Assembly (NCBI GenBank): GCA_903813345.2
Contig: CAIIXF020000002.1
Location: 4,442,001 to 4,506,000 of the forward strand
Source of the DNA: Owenia fusiformis
Taxonomy: Eukaryota > Annelida > Polychaeta > Sabellida > Oweniidae
DNA length: 64,000 bases
Direction of reading: 5' to 3'
Positions 1 to 13,100 of this stretch are shown one piece after another. The stretch's first letter is position 1, and the number at the start of each line of letters is the position of its first letter. The notes beneath the pieces were generated by a model that saw only the letters and a list, made by a program, of their open reading frames with translations, did no database searches and was not told where the DNA came from. The position numbers were made by a program, and so were the translations under genes.

Positions 1-1150
1 AATAAGTGTATATTTACATCTGGTCCTGCAAGACCTCCTTTGCTCCTGGATCTCTTGACCTAGAATAGCAGAGCAAGGGAGGAATAAGTGTATATTTACA
101 TCTGGTCCTGCAAGACCTCCTTTGCTCCTGGATCTCTTGACCTAGAATAGCAGAGCAAGGGAGGAATAAGTGTATATTTACATCTGGTCCTGGAAGACCT
201 CCTTTGCTCCTGGATCTCTTGACCTAGAATAGCAGAGCAAGGGAGGAATGAGTGTATATTTACATCTGGTCCTGCAAGACCTCCTTTGCTCCTGGATCTC
301 TTGACCTAGAATAGCAGAGCAAGGGAGGAATGAGTGTATATTTACATCTGGTCCTGCAAGACCTCCTTTGCTCCTGGATCTCTTGACCTAGAATAGCAGA
401 GCAAGGGAGGAATGAGTGTATATTTACATCTGGTCCTGCAAGACCTCCTTTGCTCCTGGATCTCTTGACCTAGAATAGCAGAGCAAGGGAGGAATAAGTG
501 TATATTTACATCTGGTCCTGCAAGACCTCCTTTGCTCCTGGATCTCTTGACCTAGAATAGCAGAGCAAGGGAGGAATAAGTGTATATTTACATCTGGTCC
601 TGCAAGACCTCCTTTGCTCCTGGATCTCTTGACCTAGAATAGCAGAGCAAGGGAGGAATAAGTGTATATTTACATCTGGTCCTGGAAGACCTCCTTTGCT
701 CCTGGATCTCTTGACCTAGAATAGCAGAGCAAGGGAGGAATGAGTGTATATTTACATCTGGTCCTGGAAGACCTCCTTTGCTCCTGGATCTCTTGACCTA
801 GAATAGCAGAGCAAGGGAGGAATGAGTGTATATTTACATCTGGTCCTGCAAGACCTCCTTTGCTCCTGGATCTCTTGACCTAGAATTACAGAACAATGGA
901 GGAATAAGTGTATATTTACATCTGGTCCTGGAAGACCTCCTTTGCTCCTGGATCTCTTGACCTAGAATAGCAGAGCAAGGGAGGAATAAGTGTATATTTA
1001 CATCTGGTCCTGCAAGACCTCCTTTGCTCCTGGATCTCTTGACCTAGAATAGCAGAGCAAGGGAGGAATGAGTGTATATTTACATCTGGTCCTGCAAGCC
1101 CTCCTTTGCTTCTAGATCTTTTAACCCGGAATAGCAGAACAAGGGCGGTT
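1..1150 (-). repeat. 82-bp tandem array with HERC2 mini-exon
   Basis: Fourteen nearly identical 82-bp units run from the window edge to about 1150, and the array probably continues to the left. A unit is the 40-bp intron piece (gtaaatatacac to ctgctattctag) plus the 42-nt exon piece. Very low divergence between units points to recent expansion or ongoing homogenisation. Confidence 0.97.
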
Positions 1151-4100
1151 GACATAAAAATAGGAAATGAAAAATAAATTCCGCATTAACTTTTCAAGAC
1201 CTTTTATACAATGTGTTGTGAAAGCTGTGGCACTCCATCTCAAAAAAAACCCACCCTCATTATTTTAAAACTGTCACAAAGATGATTTTTGTATACCTGT
1301 ATTCTGTTGATTTCTATGACAGGTCCATGTTGACGATCTCGTATCATCGTTGCTTGGACAACTTTCCTAAATGCCGCCTCCTTTGCAGAAGACACAAGGA
1401 CCCCCCTCAGTGAATCAGGCCCCATTAGATTACCACTGATATTCACATCCTCAGTCCCATCCTGCAGATCAAACATCGGGATCGATGGACAGAAAAGATC
1501 GGAGAAATAATGTAGAAGGACGAGCCGATTTCGGAGAACGTTAATCGTAACAGCGTGAAGCTGGTTATATTCCATTGGGATGTCAGTTGGGAGTTTAGAT
1601 GCATTGATTGGTTTGTTGGTTGACCAGGCGAGACTGTGTGCAGATCCGCAAGCGACTCTGTTGATTTTCTTCCCCTGGAGGTTGGCCACAAGGCGGGGTC
1701 GTTGGATTGCATTTGTTGTACCATCTCCAAGTTGCCCTTCATCATTGTCACCCCATGTATACACCTCTCCTGTAATGAAGCTAGCGATTATTGGAGTACA
1801 AATTCAACCAATATAATATCATGCAAAAAATGTGCTAAAAATCTCTTCAAAAATAAGACATTCAAGCTATCAAAACTCAACATTTTTCAAATATCGAGTA
1901 AATTTCATCCAAATTTTGAAAAAATACATGTAGCGATGAAAAACCATATGGCTTTTCAACCATTTATAACAGAACATACTAAAGTGAGCCCTAACCCCAA
2001 GGCCCTAACTTTTATCTCTGCAAAAAATAAAAAATAAACCTCAATGTTTTTCAAATAGCGAGTAAAATTCATACAGCTTTGGAAGCATGGAAATGAAACA
2101 ACAGACATTTTAACCATTTACTGTACATGTACATATATTTAAGTGACTCCTTACCTTTATCAGTGCATGCGACACAATGTAGCGAGCCACAAGATATGCT
2201 GACGACCTTCTTCCCTTGTAAACCAGAGACCTTCCTTGGCCTTCTCACATGTTCATCCGTACCATGTCCAAGTCTGTGGTAGTCTCCTTTACCCCTGTTG
2301 TCAAGAAAATAGTAAACAATGACTAGAAAATAGTAAGCAATGACAAGAAAATAGTAAACAATGACAAGAAAATAGTGAACAATGAAGATAAATGGATTTG
2401 TATTTTTATGCACTATGCTTTATATGATCCTTATATTAAGTTCAAACTTGGAGATTTAAAATGTGGTCGCCGGGTTGGCCTAGTGGTTAAGGCATTGGTC
2501 TGAAAAGCAGGAAGTCTGGCTTCAGGCTGAAAAAGTAGAGGTCTTGGGTTCAAACCCAGGTCACAGCACTTCTTGTGATTTGTCTTTGACCTATGACTGC
2601 TGACCAATACCGGCGATTACTAGAGTGCTGCTAACTCGATAAAAGGCTGGCGCTGGCTAGAATTGTCTATGGTTCTAGCCAGGATAAAGATACCAGTTCT
2701 TCAACTCGACAATGGGAAGAACTGCTCTACCTTAGTGACTAATATGTCATGATATGATATCTAAAGAGTCAATAAAAGATATAAAAAAATAAAAAATAAA
2801 TTTTGAGTTCAGGTGATGAAAAATACAGTTTATACATATTAATGATTCATCCAAATCATTTTCATGTTTGTTGGCAGAAATCATCCTGTGATATTTACCA
2901 TTGGTTATTACTCTTCACAATCTTAATATACATACCAGGTGTAAACTTCTCCAGCCTTTGTCAGCGCTGTTGAAAACTGAGAGCCACACTCCACTTTGAT
3001 GACCCCTACACCCATTAGAACATCCACCTTGGTTGGGACCTTACAGCCATCACTTCCCCCTCTTCCTAGCTTCCCGTAGTCCCCGTCTCCCCAGGACCAC
3101 ACACAATCATTGTCTGTGATACACAGGGATTGTGCGTCACCACTGCCACAGGCGACATCTATCACACGGTACCCCTTCAATGATTCCACCTACAACAAAG
3201 ATGTTGATTTGTAATACAGGCCCATACCCATGGGGTTCGATGGGTTCAAGTGAACCCCCCCCCTGGCTAAAAATTCTTTCAAAATCATGCAGTTTTTCAC
3301 GAAGCAATTTCAAAATGTTATGGTTGAGTTCACCTTTAACCAGTTCTGGTGGTGTTCCACATATTTTCCTGTTATACACATGTACATTCCAGATTTACTT
3401 TTTAATTTTCATCACATTTCTACACACATTTTCTACATTTTTTTAGAGTAGAGTACATCTGTATAACTGACAAATAAAAATAAAACATATTTCCTACCAG
3501 CTTTGGTTTAGCCTGATCTTCACTGTCACCATGCCCTAGACGTCCATATCTTCCTTTTCCCCATGTGTAGAGTTCCCCACTGGCTGTAATACATGCATTA
3601 TGGGCACCTCCAGCTGCTATGCCTACAATCTCCTTGCCTCGCAGTGACTCTATCACACGTGGTCGGTCACAAGGACTGAAATAACAATAGATGAATATGT
3701 AACATGTGTAGAGTTCTCCACTGGCTGTAATACATGCATTATGGGCACCTCCAGCTGCTATGCCTACAATCTCCTTGCCTCGCAGTGACTCTATTACACG
3801 TGGTCGGTCACAAGGACTGAAATACACATGATCATACTCTATAAAACATGTATATAGCATAGCCTCTTGTAAACAAGTACTGGGAAAATCTGCTTCAACC
3901 ATTTGCTGACAATGATGTGACCTGTGAAAACATTCTAATCTTTCCTGATATCTGAATTTTTAATTTGAGTGACAGGCATTTTGAACTTGGTGCAAGGTGA
4001 TTTCCAGATTTTCAATCTGATTCAAGATTTGCTTGATTTGTCAGAGCACATCGCACTACTGTAGTACATCATATGAACAAAGTCAATCTGGTATGCCAGA

Positions 4101-7100
4101 GCCCCTCTTATCTGCCGTTTGCGAGAAGGATAAAGACAAAGGCTATATCGAGATGGAACAAACTAATTAAAATGAATACTCTGTGATTCCCATTTATACA
4201 TACCTTCTATTTCCATGTCCCAGTTTGCCATCCTCGGCCTCTCCCCATGAATATACCTCACCCTCAGATGACAGGGCCAGGCAATGCTTGCCCCCTGAAT
4301 TCACAGCAACCTTCTTTATGAAGACATGTTGTATAGACTCCAGCAGAGTTGGTTGGGCAACACTCTCAGCGCCACCAATTCCCAGTCGTCCTCCTGCACC
4401 ATAGCCAGTTGCATAGACCTGAAAATTAAATCACAGTTATTCTATTCTCTTGGATTATTTCTTTTCTTATGAAGGGTAGAGTAAATAACCTATAAAGAGA
4501 TACAAGGCAATATCCATTGTCAATATCTATGTTACAGATGGCGAACACCAACTGCGGAACACCAACTGCAGTCCACAAAAAAAAGTTGGAGACTGTAACA
4601 ATATGTCACCACTTTCTGCTGCTGCCATTAAAAAGGTGTAACTGAATAGACTCGAGAAGCAATAAGACCTGAGCTATAGGTTTACCCCAGTGCTCAAGAC
4701 AGCATTGCCAAAACTGCATACCTCCAAAATAGGAATTTCTGAAAGTGCATTCACCCACCTTGCCCTCTCCAGTGACTCCAAACAGAGTCTGTTCTCCACC
4801 AATCAGCTGTACAGGGCGCAGGGCCGTGAGGGCATCACAGGACAAGGGTATTTTCACCTTTGCACCTTCTATGCCCCCAAGCTGACCCCTGTGGTTATGT
4901 CCCCACCCCCAGATTTGGCCACTTCCACCCCAGGACAGAGTCCAGTCATCTGGTCTCCTGCAATATCAGACAATGCATAATACTCAACACAAAACAATAT
5001 AACAATGGTATGTAGGCTATACTTTAAAGAAATGCTATGCCCAAATTTTTTAATCCTTGTATAAGACATGTATAAGTGTTATGCACAAAAGGGTTTAGGA
5101 TACAGGGAATATCCTGAGGGATTAACCCTATATCCAAATCAAATCACACATAACAGATGTATCACATACCTATTAAGTTCTAGCTACATTCTAAGGTTTC
5201 AAAATTAAAATGTACTCTATACAAAGAATAATTTGGTTGAATCAGGATTGAATCCTTCCCTACCTATTCAGCCACAGGAGGAGCTGTTCATCCATCTCCT
5301 GAGTGAACACTGTGTGCAATGCATGCTGGGAGTCCAGAGATTCCCCCTCTGCCAATATCTCATGTACCTAATAAAATACAATGACTTATAGAGCTATAAA
5401 TAATAATTCTTTCAAAAACACATTATATTACTATGGGGGCAGTAGGGCAAAAGTGATTGTATGAGGGGATTCTAAATTAGATATTTGTTTATAGCAGTCT
5501 CTCCTTTATGTTGTACTTCATTTCAAATCCTGAGTGTCAAACACTTTTGTCACTTTTCTAGAAAATTTAAATTGAGCATTTATGTTTTCCACCTCAGCCT
5601 TGAAACCAACAAAAACAATGGTCAAATACTGAGCATAATTTTTAAAGTTGTATATTTAAGTTTTATTGCAATTATAATTGTACAGACTGATACATATCAG
5701 GGCTTAAACTCAAGCATTATTCGCATGTATCAGAAAGCATTAACTTCACCTTCTTGTTGACTTCTTCACAGAAGGCCTGAGGCAGAGCAGACCTGTTCTC
5801 TATTGACTTTGCCACTCTTGCTGCACTACAGTATCTCCTGAACCAGGCCCACTTGTGAGCCTCCATACACACTGGCAGGCCATCTAGGCCTAAGTCACAG
5901 GCTAATGCCACAAGAACCTAAAATGTGAAGGTAAGACAATATTATTACAGTATCTCCTGAACCAGGCCCACTTGTGAGCCTCCATACACACTGGGAGTCC
6001 ATCTAGCCCTAAGTCACAGGCTAATGCCACAAGAACCTAAAATGTGAAGGTTAGAGAATATTATTACAGTATCTCCTGAACAAGGCCCACTTGTGAGCCT
6101 CCATACACACTGGGAGTCCATCTAGCCCTAAGTCACAGGCTAATGCCACAAGAACCTAAAATGTGAAGGTAAGACAATATTATTACAGTATCTCCTGAAC
6201 CAGGCCCACTTGTGAGCCTCCATACACACTGGGAGTCCATCTAGCCCTAAGTCACAGGCTAATGCCACAAGAACCTAAAATGTGAAGGTTAGACAATATT
6301 ATTACAGTATCTCCTGAACCAGGCCCACTTGTGAGCCTCCATACACACTGGGAGTCCATCTAGCCCTAAGTCACAAGCTAATGCCACAAGAACCTAAAAT
6401 GTGAAGGTTAGACAATATTATTACAGTATCTCCTGAACAAGGCCCACTTGTGAGCCTCCATACACACTGGGAGTCCATCTAGCCCTAAGTCACAAGCTAA
6501 TGCCACAAGAACCTAAAATGTGAAGGTTAGAGAATATTATTACAGTATCTCCTGAACCAGGCCCACTTGTGAGCCTCCATACACACTGGGAGTCCATCTA
6601 GCCCTAAGTCACAAGCTAATGCCACAAGAACCTAAAATGTGAACATAAGACAATATTGTTACATGTATCTTCTAGTTGTTGTCCTAATCCAGCCTTTAAG
6701 TTCAATTAAAGTGCTAAGAAATCATGTCTAAACATTAAATATTAAATACTGATAAAATGACTTATCCTGAAACAATTCAATTCACAACCACTCTCCACCT
6801 CCTTTACAAACTCAATATGGAGACAAAATGAGGAAACATTCATGTTAACCTTTACATCATGTTAACAGTTAACCTTTACATCATGTTAACATTCATGGTA
6901 ACCTTTACATCATGTTAACATTCATGTTAACCTTTACATCATGTTACCATTCATGTTAACATTTACATCATGTTAACATTCATGTTAACATTTACATCAT
7001 GTTAACATTCATGTTTACCGTTACATCATGTTAACATTTACATCCTCTTACCTTGAAGAAAGGACTATGCATGAGATGTTTTCCACTCCTCACTATGGGA

Positions 7101-10100
7101 TCCTCATAATCAAACTGCCTCTGCAATGCCTGGGGTAGAGACTTCACTAGAGAGTCTAATGCTGTACCACTCAATGACTGAAAGACAAGGAATGCTTTGA
7201 AACACATGTTAAACTGGGGTGGGGTAGAGACTTCACGAGAGAGTCTAATGCTGTACCACTCAATGACTGAAAGACAAGGAATGCTTTGAAACACATGTTA
7301 AACTGGGGTGGGGTAGAGACTTCACTAGAGAGTCTAATGCTATACCACTCAATGACTGAAAGACAAGGAATGCATTGAAACACATGTTAAACTGGCTTGG
7401 GGTAGAGACTTCACGAGAGAGTCTAATGCTGTGCCACTCAATGACTGAAAGACAAGGAATGCTTTGAAACACATGTTAAACTGGGGTGGGGTAGAGACTT
7501 CACGAGAGAGTCTAATGCTGTGCCACTCAATGACTGAAAGACAAGGAATGCTTTGAAACACATGTTAAACTGGGGTGGGGTAGAGACTTCACGAGAGAGT
7601 CTAATGCTGTGCCACTCAATGACTGAAAGACAAGGAATGCTTTGAAACACATGTTAAACTGGGGTGGGGTAGAGACTTCACGAGAGAGTCTAATGCTATA
7701 CCACTCAATGACTGAAAGACAAGGAATGCTTTGAAACACATTTTAAACTGGGGTGGGGTAGAGACTTCACTAGAGAGTCTAATGCTGTACCACTCAATGA
7801 CTGAAAGACAAGGAATGCATTGAAACACATGTTAAACTGGCTTGGGGTAGAGACTTCACTAGAGAGTCTAATGCTGTACCACTCAATGACTGAAAGACAA
7901 GGAATGCATTGAAACACATGTTAAACTGGCTTGGGGTAGAGACTTCACGAGAGAGTCTAATGCTGTGCCACTCAATGACTGAAAGACAAGGAATGCTTTG
8001 AAACACATGTTAAACTGGGGTGGGGTAGAGACTTCACGAGAGAGTCTAATGCTGTGCCACTCAATGACTGAAAGACAAGGAATGCTTTGAAACACATGTT
8101 AAACTGGGGTGGGGTAGAGACTTCACGAGAGAGTCTAATGCTATATCATTCAAAGACTGAAAGACAAGGAATGCATTGAAACACATGTTAAACTGGGGTG
8201 GGGTAGAGACTTCACGAGAGAGTCTAATGCTGTGCCACTCAATGACTGAAAGACAAGGAATGCTTTGAAACACATGTTAAACTGGGGTGGGGTAGAGACT
8301 TCACGAGAGAGTCTAATGCTGTGCCACTCAATGACTGAAAGACAAGGAATGCTTTGAAACACATGTTAAACTGGGGTGGGGTAGAGACTTCACGAGAGAG
8401 TCTAATGCTGTGCCACTCAATGACTGAAAGACAAGGAACATTTTGAAATATTAGTTATACTGGCTTGGGGTAGAGACTTCACGAGAGAGTCTAATGCTGT
8501 GCCACTCAATGACTGAAAGACAAGGATTATTTTGAAATATTAGTTATACTGGCTTGGGGTAGAGACTTCACGAGAGAGTCTAATGCTGTGCCACTCAATG
8601 ACTGAAAGACAAGGAACATTTTAAAATATTAGTTATACTGGCTTGGGGTAGAGACTTCACTAGAGAGTCTAATGCTGTATCACCCAATGACTGAAAGACC
8701 AGGAACATTTTGAAATATTAGTTATACTGGCTTGGGGTAGAGACTTCACTAGAGAGTCTAATGCTGTACCACTCAATGACTGAAAGACAAGGAATGGTTT
8801 GAAACACATGTTAAACTGGGGTGGGGTAGAGACTTCACTAGAGAGTCTAATGCTGTGCCACTCAATGACTGAAAGACAAGGAATGCATTGAAACACATGT
8901 TAAACTGGGGTGGGGTAGAGACTTCACGAGAGAGTCTAATGCTGTACCACTCAATGACTGAAAGACAAGGAATGCATTGAAACACATGTTAAACTGGGGT
9001 GGGGTAGAGACTTCACTAGAGAGTCTAATGCTGTACCACTCAATGACTGAAAGACAAGGAATGCATTGAAACACATGTTAAACTGGCTTGGGGAAGAGAC
9101 TTCACTAGAGAGTCTAATGCTGTGCCACTCAATGACTGAAAGACAAGGAATGCATTGAAACACATGTTAAACTGGCTTGGGGTAGAGACTTCACTAGAGG
9201 GTCTAATGCTGTGCCACTCAATGACTGAAAGACAAGGAATGCATTGAAACACATGTTAAACTGGGGTGGGGTAGAGACTTCACTAGAGAGTCTAATGCTG
9301 TACCACTCAATGACTGAAAGACAAGGAATGCATTGAAACACATGTTAAACTGGCTTGGGGTAGAGACTTCATGAGAGAGTCTAATGCTGTACCACTCAAT
9401 GACTGAAAGACAAGGAATGCTTTGAAACACATGTTAAATTGGGGTGGGGTAGAGACTTCACTAGAGAGTCTAATGCTGTACCACTCAATGACTGAAAGAC
9501 AAGGAATGCATTGATACACATGTTAAACTGGCTTGGGGAAGAGACTTCACCAGAGAGTCTAATGCTGTACCACTCAATGACTGAAAGACAAGGAATGCAT
9601 TGATACACATGTTAAACTGGCTTGGGGAAGAGACTTCACCAGAGAGTCTAATGCTGTACCACTCAATGACTGAAAGACAAGGAATGCTTTGAAACACATG
9701 TTAAATTGGGGTGGGGTAGAGACTTCACTAGAGAGTCTAATGCTGTACCACTCAATGACTGAAAGACAAGGAATGCATTGATACACATGTTAAACTGGCT
9801 TGGGGAAGAGACTTCACCAGAGAGTCTAATGCTGTGCCACTCAATGACTGAAAGACAAGGAATGCTTTGAAACACATGTTAAATTGGGGTGGGGTAGAGA
9901 CTTCACTAGAGAGTCTAATGCTGTACCACTCAATGACTGAAAGACAAGGAATGCATTGATACACATGTTAAACTGGCTTGGGGAAGAGACTTCACCAGAG
10001 AGTCTAATGCTGTGCCACTCAATGACTGAAAGACAAGGAATGCTTTGAAACACATGTTAAATTGGGGTGGGGTAGAGACTTCACTAGAGAGTCTAATGCT

Positions 10101-13100
10101 GTACCACTCAATGACTGAAAGACAAGGAATGCATTGAAACACATGTTAAACTGGCTTGGGGAAGAGACTTCACTAGAGAGTCTAATGCTGTACCACTCAA
10201 TGACTGAAAGACAAGGAATGCATTGATACACATGTTAAACTGGCTTGGGGAAGAGACTTCACCAGAGAGTCTAATGCTGTACCACTCAATGACTGAAAGA
10301 CAAGGAATGCATTGAAACACATGTTAAACTGACTTAGGGCAGAGACTTCACTAGAGAGTCTAATGCTGTACCACTCAATGACTGAAAGACAAGGAATGCA
10401 TTGAAACACATGTTAAACTGGCTTGGGGAAGAGACTTCACTAGAGAGTCTAATGCTGTACCACTCAATGACTGAAAGACAAGGAATGCATTGAAACACAT
10501 GTTAAACTGGCTTGGGGAAGAGACTTCACTAGAGAGTCTAATGCTGTACCACTCAATGACTGAAAGACAAGGAATGCATTGAAACACATGTTAAACTGGC
10601 TTGGGGAAGAGACTTCACTAGAGAGTCTAATGCTATACCACTCAATGACTGAAAGACAAGGAACATTTTGAAACACATGTTAACTGGCTTGGGGAAGAGA
10701 CTTCACTAGAGAGTCTAATGCTGTGCCACTCAATGACTGAAAGACAAGGAATGCTTTGAAACACATGTTAAACTGGCTTGGGGAAGAGACTTCACTAGAA
10801 AGTCTAATGCTGTACCACTCAATGACTGAAAGACAAGGAATGCATTGATACACATGTTAAACTGGCTTGGGGAAGAGACTTCACCAGAGAGTCTAATGCT
10901 GTACCACTCAATGACTGAAAGACAAGGAATGAATTGATACATGTTAAACTGGCTTGGGGAAGAGACTTCACCAGAGAGTCTAATGCTGTGCCTCTCAATG
11001 ACTGAAAGACAAGGAATGCTTTGAAACACATGTTAAATTGGGGTGGGGTAGAGACTTCACTAGAGAGTCGAATGCTGTACCACTCAATGACTGAAAGACA
11101 AGGAATGCATTGATACACATGTTAAACTGGCTTGGGGAAGAGACTTCACCAGAGAGTCTAATGCTGTACCACTCAATGACTGAAAGACAAGGAATGCATT
11201 GATACACATGTTAAACTGGCTTGGGGAAGAGACTTCACCAGAGAGTCTAATGCTGTACCACTCAATGACTGAAAGACAAGGAATGCATTGATACACATGT
11301 TAAACTGGCTTGGGGAAGAGACTTCACTAGAGAGTCTAATGCTGTACCACTCAATGACTGAAAGACAAGGAATGCATTGATACACATGTTAAACTGGCTT
11401 GGGGAAGAGACTTCACTAGAGAGTCTAATGCTGTACCACTCAATGACTGAAAGACAAGGAATGCTTTGAAACACATGTTAAATTGGGGTGGGGTAGAGAC
11501 TTCACTAGAGAGTCTAATGCTGTACCACTCAATGACTGAAAGACAAGGAATGCATTGATACACATGTTAAACTGGCTTGGGGAAGAGACTTCACCAGAGA
11601 GTATAATGCTGTACCACTCAATGACTGAAAGACAAGGAATGCATTGATACACATGTTAAACTGGCTTGGGGAAGAGACTTCACCAGAGAGTCTAATGCTG
11701 TACCACTCAATGACTGAAAGACAAGGAATGCATTGATACACATGTTAAATTGGGGTGGGGTAGAGACTTCACTAGAGAGTCTAATGCTGTACCACTCAAT
11801 GACTGAAAGACAAGGAATGCTTTGAAACACATGTTAAATTGGGGTGGGGTAGAGACTTCACTAGAGAGTCTAATGCTGTACCACTCAATGACTGAAAGAC
11901 AAGGAATGCATTGATACACATGTTAAACTGGCTTGGGGAAGGGACTTCACCAGAGAGTCTAATGCTGTACCACTCAATGACTGAAAGACAAGGAATGCTT
12001 TGAAACACATGTTAAATTGGGGTGGGGTAGAGACTTCAATAGAGAGTCTAATGCTGTACCACTCAATGACTGAAAGACAAGGAATGCTTTGAAACACATG
12101 TTAAATTGGGGTGGGGTAGAGACTTCACTAGAGAGTCTAATGCTGTACCACTCAATGACTGAAAGACAAGGAATGCATTGATACACATGTTAAACTGGCT
12201 TGGGGAAGAGACTTCACCAGAGAGTCTAATGCTGTACCACTCAATGACTGAAAGACAAGGAATGCATTGATACACATGTTAAATTGGGGTGGGGTAGAGA
12301 CTTCAATAGAGAGTCTAATGCTGTACCACTCAATGACTGAAAGACAAGGAATGCTTTGAAACACATGTTAAATTGGGGTGGGGTAGAGACTTCACTAGAG
12401 AGTCTAATGCTGTACCACTCAATGACTGAAAGACAAGGAATGCATTGATACACATGTTAAACTGGCTTGGGGAAGAGACTTCACCAGAGAGTCTAATGCT
12501 GTACCACTCAATGACTGAAAGACAAGGAATGCATTGATACACATGTTAAATTGGGGTGGGGTAGAGACTTCACTAGAGAGTCTAATGCTGTACCACTCAA
12601 TGACTGAAAGACAAGGAATGCTTTGAAACACATGTTAAATTGGGGTGGGGTAGAGACTTCACTAGAGAGTCTAATGCTGTACCACTCAATGACTGAAAGA
12701 CAAGGAATGCATTGATACACATGTTAAACTGGCTTGGGGAAGGGACTTCACCAGAGAGTCTAATGCTGTACCACTCAATGACTGAAAGACAAGGAATGCT
12801 TTGAAACACATGTTAAATTGGGGTGGGGTAGAGACTTCAATAGAGAGTCTAATGCTGTACCACTCAATGACTGAAAGACAAGGAATGCTTTGAAACACAT
12901 GTTAAATTGGGGTGGGGTAGAGACTTCACTAGAGAGTCTAATGCTGTACCACTCAATGACTGAAAGACAAGGAATGCATTGATACACATGTTAAACTGGC
13001 TTGGGGAAGAGACTTCACCAGAGAGTCTAATGCTGTACCACTCAATGACTGAAAGACAAGGAATGCATTGATACACATGTTAAACTGGCTTGAGGAAGAG

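Noticed and set aside
2463-2560. Functional tRNA gene
   Set aside because: A and B boxes are present, but the cloverleaf is not closed and a SINE body with an A-rich tail follows.
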